Assembly: GCA_019308645.1 (NCBI GenBank)
Contig: JAFDHR010000077.1
Location: forward strand, 1-8,921
Direction of reading: 5' to 3'
Origin: Deltaproteobacteria bacterium
GTDB taxonomy: Bacteria; Desulfobacterota; DSM-4660; Desulfatiglandales; B25-G16
DNA: 8,921 nucleotides
The notes beneath the pieces were generated by a model. The model saw only the letters and a program-made list of their open reading frames with translations. It was not told where the DNA came from and did no database searches. Positions 1 to 6,324 of the stretch are shown here, in pieces; positions within the stretch are counted from its first letter, which is position 1, and each line of letters opens with the position of its first letter. The position numbers and the translations under genes were made by a program.

Positions 1-98
1 CTCTCATCAGTCCTATCTATCTTCTCGCCACCCATATACATATTCCTTCTTAGCTTCTTCAAACGTCCATAATACTCATCAAAAGTCTTTACCCCCAT
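1..98 (-). CDS. 4-hydroxybutyryl-CoA dehydratase / HpaB-family protein, N-terminal fragment (cut by window edge)
   Basis: Only the first 32 codons are in view; the gene runs off the left edge. The peptide begins MGVKTFDEYYGRL and contains YMGGEKI at about residues 21-27. This matches the opening of the 4-hydroxybutyryl-CoA dehydratase/vinylacetyl-CoA isomerase (AbfD) and 4-hydroxyphenylacetate 3-hydroxylase (HpaB) family, where a T-x-E-x-Y-x-x-S-L-x-x-L stretch precedes Y-M-x-G-E-x-I. In anaerobes the AbfD type, a [4Fe-4S] and FAD enzyme converting 4-hydroxybutyryl-CoA to crotonyl-CoA, is the more likely member, but the iron-sulphur ligands lie outside the window. The ATG follows a strong AAAAGGAGG ribosome binding site at 105-113. 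The LarA-like gene lies upstream on the same strand with a 285-base gap, and a dyad-rich segment adjoins the ribosome binding site. The family call is fairly sure; the substrate is not. Confidence 0.72.
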   Translation of the reverse strand, partial: MGVKTFDEYYGRLKKLRRNMYMGGEKIDRTDE

Positions 99-109
99 GA
101 TTATCCTCC

Positions 110-254
110 TTTTGTAGTAATAGCTTTTACTAATCTTTATAAAAGGTTTCTCCTGATTCGGCCATTTCTTTTTAAAAGCCATGGATGATTCAGGATATCT
201 TATTTAGCGTGGACTTTGAATTATTTGTGACTTTTATTAATCTTTACTACAAAA
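110..254. repeat. Inverted-repeat-bounded segment upstream of the dehydratase gene
   Basis: TTTTGTAGTAA at 110-120 is the exact reverse complement of TTACTACAAAA at 244-254. Inside is a 16-base direct repeat with one mismatch, CTTTTACTAATCTTTA at 124-139 and CTTTTATTAATCTTTA at 231-246. There is also an imperfect inverted repeat, TCCTGA at 151-156 with TCAGGA at 190-195, which continues inward through a mismatch into CCAT/ATGG. The segment ends against the dehydratase ribosome binding site. It could be a regulatory region with several protein half-sites, a structured 5' leader, or a small decayed mobile element. It is AT-rich, so part of the symmetry may be chance. Confidence 0.4.
115..132. 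promoter_or_regulatory. Candidate operator, 18-bp dyad
   Basis: TAGTAA (115-120) and TTACTA (127-132) are perfect inverted half-sites around a 6-base centre that is itself nearly symmetric (AGCT at 122-125). The dyad begins about 5 bases upstream of the dehydratase Shine-Dalgarno, a common place for a repressor site. A third half-site, TTACTA, occurs at 244-249. No regulator gene is in view and the site matches no operator I can name. Confidence 0.35.
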
Positions 255-387
255 TCAAGAACAAATGAAGGTAAACTGTTATTAGCTTACATGTGACTTT
301 GGCGAGTATCATAACCTCATCAGTTTCAGGTATGTCCCTTCTTGCCTGCACAGGGCCTTCAGCCCATTCTCGCAATAAGACCTTCAC
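247..387 (-). CDS. Possible small protein overlapping the LarA-like stop (46 codons)
   Basis: A GTG at 387-385 overlaps the LarA-like TGA stop in a four-base GTGA junction, the usual arrangement of translationally coupled genes, and opens a 46-codon frame ending in TAG at 249-247. The peptide begins VKVLLREWAEGPVQARRD, continues IPETDEVMILAKV and ends in a hydrophobic tail (residues 38-46, YLHLFLIL core). The first 35 residues have a protein-like composition, which is why it is listed. I recognise no family. No good Shine-Dalgarno precedes the GTG, so expression would rely on coupling. Alternatives are a chance frame or the remnant of a longer gene. Low confidence. Confidence 0.28.
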   Translation of the reverse strand: MKVLLREWAEGPVQARRDIPETDEVMILAKVTCKLITVYLHLFLIL

Positions 388-1820
388 TCTACATTGCAAA
401 TGAAACTCTCTGGCATCTCAGGATATGTAATGCTGCAATCCTTGCCCATCAGTCTTTCAGCCTCGGCTATGGCCTCTTCCACAGAGGCAAAGGGTTCAAA
501 GCCAAGCATTCTGGCCACTTCGGGATCGGTGGCCCCAGCCAGAAATACCTTTCCCACATACCTCAGGCCATATGCCCCTTGCCCCCATAGGATTAAGGGA
601 TGGACACCGTGGAAGCTAAATCCATACCGATACTTATGGATGAACTCCGGACGATGGGCATATTCCTCGGCGTAAAGCTCCCAAAGTTCGAAGGGATCTT
701 GTGTGCGAGGAATAAGTGTCTCGAACATCTCCACATAGGAAGGATACTTGAGGGCATCGAATTGCATGATGCAGGGATGAACGAAAATAATAATCCCTCC
801 CTCCTTTACCAGAGGGATGTTTTGAAAGAGGCCAAAGCTATATGACATGCCAAGGTTTCTCACTAATATAGGATTTATAAGAGACATTTTGGAGTATGGG
901 TCCCTGTTATTGCCCATGCCATAGACTACCACATCGGACTGGCCCTTGACATCAACTACGTGTTGTTTCTGAAGTATCTCAAGAGTCTTCTCATGGGCCT
1001 GAGGCGGGTGCCCTGCCACTACCTGTGTTACTTCTTGGGGAATGGAATTGTTCATGGCTCCTTCGATGATAAGAAAACGTCGGCCTTTTTTAGCCAGCTC
1101 CCTTTCGATGACCTCACCCATTTCATTGAGAAGCCTAAAGAAGGCGGAACGCTTTGGATCCATGGTGGACTTACCCGAGGCCATGGGAAAGGGACGGTGG
1201 TGATGTCGGATACTTCGATAGCTACTCAGACCTACCACTGCTGACTTCCAGCCACCGTTAAATTGAGACCATGGATTGCTCACATATATGATCTGGTCCG
1301 ATTCTGTAACTACACGGTCTACCTCAACCTCTTGATTCCGTTTGGTCTCACCCAGAAATATTAGATTTTCTTTATCTTCTGCATCATGGTTATAGAGTTT
1401 GCTCGGCCCGAACCGGTAGGCCAGGTCTTCACCTATGATAGTGCCAAGCTCTCGGGTAGTCCATTTGCGGTGCAGGCCCACGGCACATACGAGACGAATA
1501 TTGTGTGGATCAACTTCCAGCTTCTCTAGCTCCTTGAGAATTACCTTAATGGCTATTCCTCGGAAATCTGGCTGTTTCTGGGCCGGAGCGAAGCCGATAG
1601 GATCGTCAAAGGCTATTGTAACCTTAGATTTGGAGCCTACGAGCTTGGGTAGAGGTTCGTGAGCGATGGGGGAGTTCAATGCATCACGCACCGCCTGGGA
1701 AGGGTCAGGCAAGGGTGGCAGCGGTGGCTTGGTTTGGCGTATGATCCTGGTCCTTTCTGGTAATTCGGCCAGAATAGTTCTATCCCCATATGGTATTTGG
1801 AAAACATTTTTCGTTTGCAT
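384..1820 (-). CDS. LarA-like nickel-dependent 2-hydroxyacid racemase/epimerase family protein (DUF2088)
   Basis: A 478-residue cytoplasmic protein of the lactate racemase LarA superfamily. Known LarA enzymes carry a nickel-pincer nucleotide bound through a lysine and racemise or epimerise 2-hydroxyacids by hydride transfer. Family landmarks are F-D-D-P at 71-74, V-G-L-H at 114-117 (H117 corresponds to LarA His108), Y-N-H-D at 143-146, G-G-W-K-S at 189-193 (K192 corresponds to the cofactor-attaching Lys184) and H208, sixteen residues later, corresponding to the nickel ligand His200. The position ten residues before K192, where LarA has catalytic His174, is N182 in S-N-P-W. The LarA Arg near position 75 is also not obvious. 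It may therefore be a divergent member with another reaction or substrate. The ATG is supported by AAGGAGGT at 1829-1836. It is divergent from the carboxyltransferase gene and upstream of the dehydratase gene. Cofactor genes larB, larC and larE are not in the window. Confidence 0.85.
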   Translation of the reverse strand: MQTKNVFQIPYGDRTILAELPERTRIIRQTKPPLPPLPDPSQAVRDALNSPIAHEPLPKLVGSKSKVTIAFDDPIGFAPAQKQPDFRGIAIKVILKELEKLEVDPHNIRLVCAVGLHRKWTTRELGTIIGEDLAYRFGPSKLYNHDAEDKENLIFLGETKRNQEVEVDRVVTESDQIIYVSNPWSQFNGGWKSAVVGLSSYRSIRHHHRPFPMASGKSTMDPKRSAFFRLLNEMGEVIERELAKKGRRFLIIEGAMNNSIPQEVTQVVAGHPPQAHEKTLEILQKQHVVDVKGQSDVVVYGMGNNRDPYSKMSLINPILVRNLGMSYSFGLFQNIPLVKEGGIIIFVHPCIMQFDALKYPSYVEMFETLIPRTQDPFELWELYAEEYAHRPEFIHKYRYGFSFHGVHPLILWGQGAYGLRYVGKVFLAGATDPEVARMLGFEPFASVEEAIAEAERLMGKDCSITYPEMPESFICNVE

Positions 1821-1872
1821 TTTCGTTTACCTCCTTAATTAAAGCTGTTTGTTCAAGCAGCACTTATGAAAT

Positions 1873-1901
1873 ATGATAATATTTTCTGTTTTCTAAATCA
1901 A
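1873..1901 (-). promoter_or_regulatory. Candidate sigma-70-type promoter for the LarA-like gene
   Basis: Reading the minus strand, TTGATT (1901-1896) and TATCAT (1878-1873) are 17 bases apart, matching four and five of six consensus positions. Transcription would start near 1866, giving a leader of about 45 bases before the LarA-like ATG. The inverted half-sites CTGTTTG/CAAACAG overlap its two ends, so a regulator could bind here. Confidence 0.4.
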
Positions 1902-2025
1902 ACAGTTACTTTTCTTAGCAAAGGGGGAGTGATTCGCTTATGAGTAAAACAGATGAGTGTGTAAAACAGCAATAAACTTTCCCCGCATCATTGTTAAGAA
2001 GAATGAATATGAACCACATTATTAA

Positions 2026-2075
2026 TGTCAAGGAGGTTCTTGCTTCACTGCCAGAATGCCCCAATTTCCTTGACA
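2026..2075 (+). repeat. Long-stem inverted repeat in the leader region of the carboxyltransferase gene
   Basis: TGTCAAGGA at 2026-2034 is the exact reverse complement of TCCTTGACA at 2067-2075. The pairing extends inward with two G-U pairs and two A-T pairs to a 13-bp stem (2026-2038 with 2063-2075), leaving a 24-base loop. The left arm contains AAGGAGG, a Shine-Dalgarno-like sequence that would be masked in RNA; no long reading frame follows it. It could be a leader structure, an operator or a remnant of an insertion. No U-run follows, so it is not a standard terminator. Confidence 0.5.
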
Positions 2076-2098
2076 GATCAACAAGATAAGAATAGTTT
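2070..2098 (+). promoter_or_regulatory. Weak candidate promoter for the carboxyltransferase gene
   Basis: A perfect -35 hexamer TTGACA (2070-2075) lies 17 bases upstream of TAGTTT (2093-2098), which matches only three of six -10 positions. The -35 overlaps the right arm of the inverted repeat, which could make the repeat an operator. The poor -10 keeps confidence low. Confidence 0.22.
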
Positions 2099-2174
2099 AC
2101 ATTCTGGATATTTTCATTATTGAGCATGTCAGCCTTTTCCTTGATTCTGTTCCTGTAACAGGAGGATGCTATTG

Positions 2175-2204
2175 ATGCCTATATATAAAAAACAGGAGAG
2201 TTGA
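2175..2204 (+). CDS. Leader-peptide-like mini-ORF (9 codons) before the carboxyltransferase gene
   Basis: ATG at 2175 follows a full AGGAGG (2160-2165) at 9-base spacing and encodes MPIYKKQES, ending in TGA at 2202-2204, seven bases before the carboxyltransferase ATG. An in-frame ATG at 2166 is too close to the Shine-Dalgarno to be likely. The strong site serves this mini-frame better than the real gene, whose own AGGAG (2194-2198) is 13 bases from its ATG. This suggests translational coupling or a regulatory leader. It may instead be a fortuitous frame. Confidence 0.25.
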   Translation: MPIYKKQES

Positions 2205-2211
2205 TTGCTAT

Positions 2212-3777
2212 ATGTGGGACCGTGAGATAAAAGAGCTGGAGAGAAGGAGGGATATCGCCCGTCAGATGGGAGGCGAAAAAAACATTTCCAAACAGCACGG
2301 AATAGGAAGAATGACTGTCAGGGAACGGATAGATGCCCTGGTTGATAAGGGTTCATTCCTTGAAAGGGGCATTCTTGCAGGTGTTCCGACCTACGATAAA
2401 GATGAAAAAGACAGACTCATTGACCTTATTCCATGCCCCTTTGTAATGGGTATAGCAAAGATCGGCGGCCGCCGCATCGCTTTACATGGAGACGATTTCA
2501 CAATAAAGGGGGCCTCTGTTGGAAGGATGTATAAGGCCAAGGGGGCATATTTCTTAAAGATGGCTCGTGCTTTAAAGCTTCCTCTAATAAGATTGTTAGA
2601 AGGTGCCGGTGGTTCAATCAAAGAAATCTTAGAGATAGGATATACCGAAATCCCAAGCTCAGGAGATGAATGCACCCAGAATCGTGTCGAGGTGATGTCT
2701 GAGGTACCGGTAGTTTCTGCGGGCTTTGGATCTGTGGCAGGTTTAGGCGCCCTGTATATGGTCCAGAGCCATTTTTCTGTCATGGTAAAGAAACAGGCAC
2801 ATGTATTTGTCGGGGGCCCACCCCTGGTTAAATCTGCCTTTGGAGAAGATATCAGCAAAGAAGAGCTTGGAGGGTACAAACTACATACACATCTCACAGG
2901 TGTTGTAGATAACGAGGCTGAAAATGAAAATGATGCCCTTGAGCAAATCAAGAAGTTTCTATCATATCTTCCATCAAATGTCTGGAAAATGCCGAAACGC
3001 CAGCAGGGTGACAGTGATGATCCAAAGCGCCGAGAAGAGGAACTCCTCTCGATTATTCCCAAAAACGTTAAGAAACCTTACGACATACGAAAAGTCTTAA
3101 ACCTTGTATTGGATCGCGATTCCATTTTTGAGATTGGAAAGTACCAGGGCCAATCGCAGGTTACAGCACTGGCCCGCCTGAATGGTTATTCCGTTGGGGT
3201 ACTGGCGAATGATCCAAGATTCATGGCAGGTTCATTTAATTACGACGTTGCAGAAAAGTTTACCCGATTTATAGACATGTGCGACACCTTTCATTTACCG
3301 ATAGTCAATCTTTCGGATCAACCCGGATTTACCATAGGGAAAAAGGCAGAAGAATACGGAACTATCCGTAAGGGTGTTAGGGCAAGTTTTGCCATAGTGC
3401 AGGCCACCATCCCTCTTGCGGTGGTATATTTAAGGAAATGCTTTGGCGTGGCCGGAGGAGCACAGAAAAGCGGCATTCATTTAAGCTGGCGTTATGCCTG
3501 GCCTTCAGCAGTGTGGGGGAATATACCGGTAGAGGGAGGCGTATATGCCGCTCATCGGACAGAAATTGAATCAGCAGAAGATCCGGAAGCCTATCTCAGT
3601 GACCTGCAGGACAAATACCGAGCAATTCAATCACCTTTCCGGACCGCCGAGGCCTTTGGCATCGAAGACATCATCGATCCCAGGGATACAAGACCCCTTT
3701 TATGTGACTGGATCGAAATGGCCTATGAGATTGAAAAAAACAACCTGGGAATAAAAAAGAGGGGTATGAGATGTTGA
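2212..3777 (+). CDS. Acyl-CoA carboxylase carboxyltransferase (beta) subunit, propionyl-/methylmalonyl-CoA type
   Basis: The 521-residue protein has the usual length of PccB or the transcarboxylase 12S subunit and both crotonase-like carboxyltransferase domains. It starts WDREIKELERRR with ARQMGG at 16-21 and G-R-M-T-V-R-E-R-I at 32-40, the standard family N-terminus, which supports this ATG. The N-domain acyl-CoA region has E-G-A-G-G-S-I-K-E at 130-138 and a glycine-rich oxyanion stretch, GFGSVAGLGA, at 171-180. The C-domain has DQPGFTIG at 369-376 and FGVAGGAQ at 411-418, the second oxyanion loop. Family members move CO2 between carboxybiotin and an acyl-CoA such as propionyl-CoA; others act in biotin-dependent decarboxylases. 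The N-domain motif differs from the common D-S-G-G-A-R-I-Q, so substrate is open. No biotin carboxylase or carrier gene is adjacent. It is divergent from the LarA-like gene. Confidence 0.88.
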   Translation: MWDREIKELERRRDIARQMGGEKNISKQHGIGRMTVRERIDALVDKGSFLERGILAGVPTYDKDEKDRLIDLIPCPFVMGIAKIGGRRIALHGDDFTIKGASVGRMYKAKGAYFLKMARALKLPLIRLLEGAGGSIKEILEIGYTEIPSSGDECTQNRVEVMSEVPVVSAGFGSVAGLGALYMVQSHFSVMVKKQAHVFVGGPPLVKSAFGEDISKEELGGYKLHTHLTGVVDNEAENENDALEQIKKFLSYLPSNVWKMPKRQQGDSDDPKRREEELLSIIPKNVKKPYDIRKVLNLVLDRDSIFEIGKYQGQSQVTALARLNGYSVGVLANDPRFMAGSFNYDVAEKFTRFIDMCDTFHLPIVNLSDQPGFTIGKKAEEYGTIRKGVRASFAIVQATIPLAVVYLRKCFGVAGGAQKSGIHLSWRYAWPSAVWGNIPVEGGVYAAHRTEIESAEDPEAYLSDLQDKYRAIQSPFRTAEAFGIEDIIDPRDTRPLLCDWIEMAYEIEKNNLGIKKRGMRC

Positions 3778-3793
3778 TAACGAATAAAATGGG

Positions 3794-3843
3794 GTAAACC
3801 TTTACTATTAACTAAAATCTAATTTTCCTTTCTGAAGGTTTAC
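3794..3843. repeat. Inverted repeat between convergent genes
   Basis: GTAAACCTT at 3794-3802 pairs perfectly with AAGGTTTAC at 3835-3843. One G-U and one A-T pair extend the stem to 11 bp, and CGAATAAA (3781-3788) nearly pairs with TTTATCG (3845-3851) outside it. It lies 16 bases after the carboxyltransferase stop in the 209-base gap between two convergent genes, a natural place for a transcript-end structure. The loop is long (about 28 bases) and no clear T-run follows, so it is not called a terminator. Confidence 0.4.
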
Positions 3844-3986
3844 ATTTATCGAGGTATATTTAATTTAACTGAGCAATAGGGTCTGAGTATAAAGATTATA
3901 AATCCCATGTTGAGGCTTAAAAAATTGATGCAAACAGAAGCTTGACAATATTAAACTGAATCTTCCTTGCTTGCTGCATACCATGC

Positions 3987-5393
3987 TTACGATTCGAGAA
4001 ATGCCCTGTAGCCCTTATATGTCATATAGATATCTCCTTTGTGGGCGATCTCGAATGGTGAATGCATAGAAAGAACCGGAGGACCGCAGTCAATAATCTC
4101 CATACCATATGTGGCAAGGAATTTTGCCACTGTACCCCCACCACCTTCATCCACCTTTCCTGTCTCCCCTGTTTGCCACACAACCTTCTTTTTATTAAAC
4201 AGGTTTCGAAGCCACCCAACATACTCGGCATTGGCATCGCTTGCACCATATTTACCCCCTGAACCAGTGAATTTTGTCAGACATATTCCATAACCAAGCC
4301 GTGCGGCATTTCTCTTTTCGTGAACGTCCTGAAAATCTGGATCAAGAGCACAACTTACATCTGCTGAAAGAGCCCTTGAATTCATCAAAATTTTGTGAAT
4401 CTCGTGGTAAAGGGGTTCTTTGCCGTGAGCGACCATGAGATCGGCGAGGACACTTTCCAGAAACCTGGATTTGGCCCCTGTTGCTCCGTCACTACCAATC
4501 TCTTCTTTATCGACGAATAGAACCACGGCTGTTTTCTGCGGATTCTTAATATCAATTATTGCCTTGAGACTGGTAAACACACAGGAGCGATCATCCTGGC
4601 CATAGGCTCCGGTCAAGCCTCTGTCCCAGCCAACATCTCGTGCCGTTCCAGCAGGAACAACCTCAAGTTCAGCACTTATCAAATCTTCCTCGACAAGACC
4701 GAATTTCTCGTTCAGAAGGTTTAGGATTGCCAGCTTAAACCTGTCTTTTGTGTCTTTATCCCCAAAAGGGATAGAGCCGACCATCAGGTTAAGCTTTTCT
4801 CCCACAAAGGCATCCGAAACTTTTTTATCAGTCTGCACCTTTTTTGCTAAGTGGGGAAGGATATCAGATACAGTAAATACTGGATCGGAATCATCCTCAC
4901 CAACAACAATGTCTAAAGAACTACCATCGGAACGGATTACTTTTCCATGAATTGCAAGGGGCCTGGTGAGCCATTGAAATTTTTTTATACCCCCATAGTA
5001 ATGGGTTTTCATAAATGCGAGATCAACTTCTTCGTAAAGTGGATTTTGTTTAAGGTCGAGCCGAGGAGAGTCAAGATGGCTAACAATGAGATTAATACCT
5101 TCATCTATAGGTTTCTTTCCAGATATAGACAGGGCGATTAATTTTTCCTGAAATGTCTTCATCAGCTTTATAGGATATTTGTTTGAAGGATTTGGAGAGA
5201 AACCATTTTTACGGGCAATCTCAGATATTATTTTAACCGCCTCCCTTTCTGTTTTTGCCTTGTTTAAGAAGCTTTGATACTCTTTATCAAAACCGAAAAC
5301 CTGCTCTTTTTCTTTTGTATCTGCTGCATCCCAAACAAGCTTGGGTTGAGAGATTAATTTTTCACTAATTCTTTTTATTTCCGATTTTTTCAT
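3987..5393 (-). CDS. M18-family zinc metallo-aminopeptidase (aminopeptidase 1 / aspartyl aminopeptidase-like)
   Basis: The 468-residue cytosolic protein carries the dinuclear-zinc motifs of the M18 family in order: S-H-L-D-S-P-R-L-D at 105-113 (H106 metal ligand, D108), G-Q-D-D-R-S at 265-270 (D267 bridging ligand), D-K-E-E-I-G-S-D-G at 295-303 (E297/E298, catalytic base and ligand), S-A-D-V-S at 343-347 (D345 ligand) and M-H-S-P-F-E at 443-448 (H444 ligand). Such enzymes remove N-terminal residues from peptides; the exact preference is not readable. Length fits the family. The ATG, with GGAGAA at about 5399-5404, lies inside the 3' end of pyrD, so the genes overlap by 29 bases and are probably co-transcribed and coupled. 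Nothing suggests a pyrimidine role; shared transcription is the likely link. Confidence 0.9.
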   Translation of the reverse strand: MKKSEIKRISEKLISQPKLVWDAADTKEKEQVFGFDKEYQSFLNKAKTEREAVKIISEIARKNGFSPNPSNKYPIKLMKTFQEKLIALSISGKKPIDEGINLIVSHLDSPRLDLKQNPLYEEVDLAFMKTHYYGGIKKFQWLTRPLAIHGKVIRSDGSSLDIVVGEDDSDPVFTVSDILPHLAKKVQTDKKVSDAFVGEKLNLMVGSIPFGDKDTKDRFKLAILNLLNEKFGLVEEDLISAELEVVPAGTARDVGWDRGLTGAYGQDDRSCVFTSLKAIIDIKNPQKTAVVLFVDKEEIGSDGATGAKSRFLESVLADLMVAHGKEPLYHEIHKILMNSRALSADVSCALDPDFQDVHEKRNAARLGYGICLTKFTGSGGKYGASDANAEYVGWLRNLFNKKKVVWQTGETGKVDEGGGGTVAKFLATYGMEIIDCGPPVLSMHSPFEIAHKGDIYMTYKGYRAFLES

Positions 5394-6324
5394 AATTTTC
5401 TCCGTTTGTTTTTAGGCTCCCTATGATCTGACTAATAGTGCTAACCTTTTCTCTTACACAGTAATCAGTAATGTCCCGCACTATATCGATTGCTGTCTTT
5501 GGATTGATGAAGTTTGCCGTACCTACCTGGATGGCGCTTGCCCCAACAATAATAAATTCGAGGGCATCCTGGTAGTCCATAATGCCACCCACGCCGATCA
5601 CAGGGATTTTTACATTTGTAACAACCTTATGAACGAGATAGAGGGCCATCGGTTTAATGGCAGGTCCAGAAAGACCCCCTGTCATGTTCGTTAGTTTGGG
5701 TTGTCTGGTAGCTATATCTATAGCCATACCCAGAAATGTATTTGTGACTGATATGGCCTGTGCACCGGCAGATTCTACCGCCTTTGCTATAGAAGATATA
5801 TCTGTTACATTGGGTGTTAATTTGACTATAACAGGTTTGGTTGTATTTTTTACTACCTGATCCGTTACCCTCGCTGCAGTATCTGGATCTGTTCCAAAGG
5901 CCATTCCCCCCCTCTCGACATTAGGACAGGATATATTTATCTCTATAGCAGCAATCCTGTCAACATTTTCTATCCTTTTGGCTATCTCAGCATATTCCTT
6001 AATGGTATGGCCGTATATATTGGTGATGATAGGGGTTTTAATGTTAACAAGGGATGGGAGTTTTTCCGCTATAAAGGCCTCTATCCCAATATTAGCGAGC
6101 CCGATTGCATTTAAGAGACCACATGGTGTCTCTATAATCCTCGGAGGTGGATTGCCAGGCATTGGTTGTAGTGATAGGCCCTTGACAATTATGGCGCCCA
6201 GAAGGGAGGGATCATAAAAAGGGATCAATTCATTACCATAGCCAAAGGTTCCAGAGGCGGTAATAACCGGATTCTTTATCTTTAAACCACCTATAGTTAC
6301 TGATAAGTCAGGCTGAGAAACCAT
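5365..6324 (-). CDS. pyrD: Dihydroorotate dehydrogenase B (NAD+), catalytic subunit
   Basis: This FMN-binding TIM-barrel protein of 319 residues oxidises dihydroorotate to orotate in pyrimidine synthesis. Class 1B is indicated by the cysteine base in N-I-S-C-P-N at 130-135 (C133) and by the adjacent pyrK. Other landmarks are A-S-G-T-F-G-Y-G at 23-30 (FMN region), VKLTPNVTD at 167-175 with the conserved lysine K168, GGLSGPAIKP at 216-225, and the phosphate-binding G-V-G-G-I at 244-248 and G-T-A at 268-270. Its ATG directly abuts the pyrK stop (TAAATG, no gap), indicating translational coupling. Its last 29 bases also encode the start of the aminopeptidase. No frameshift or missing motif is seen. 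Confidence 0.96.
   Translation of the reverse strand: MVSQPDLSVTIGGLKIKNPVITASGTFGYGNELIPFYDPSLLGAIIVKGLSLQPMPGNPPPRIIETPCGLLNAIGLANIGIEAFIAEKLPSLVNIKTPIITNIYGHTIKEYAEIAKRIENVDRIAAIEINISCPNVERGGMAFGTDPDTAARVTDQVVKNTTKPVIVKLTPNVTDISSIAKAVESAGAQAISVTNTFLGMAIDIATRQPKLTNMTGGLSGPAIKPMALYLVHKVVTNVKIPVIGVGGIMDYQDALEFIIVGASAIQVGTANFINPKTAIDIVRDITDYCVREKVSTISQIIGSLKTNGENYEKIGNKKN

Larger units (their letters stand above)
1821..2211. other. Divergent intergenic region between the LarA-like and carboxyltransferase genes
   Basis: This 391-base AT-rich stretch carries no convincing gene. It holds a candidate minus-strand promoter, a plus-strand hairpin (2026-2075), a 13-bp palindrome TCCTGT-A-ACAGGA at 2151-2163 and a nine-codon leader-like frame. 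CTGTTTG at 1845-1851 and CAAACAG at 1899-1905 form inverted half-sites flanking the candidate LarA-side promoter. A 70-codon minus-strand frame (1915-2127) has no ribosome binding site and no recognisable protein features. Confidence 0.6.

Noticed and set aside
1915..2127. 70-codon minus-strand frame in the divergent region
   Set aside because: No ribosome binding site, no family features, and it overlaps the inverted repeat and promoter region.
2391..3062. 223-codon minus-strand frame inside the carboxyltransferase gene
   Set aside because: It is antisense to a well-supported coding region, is rich in serine and proline as expected for a shadow frame, and has no recognisable motif.
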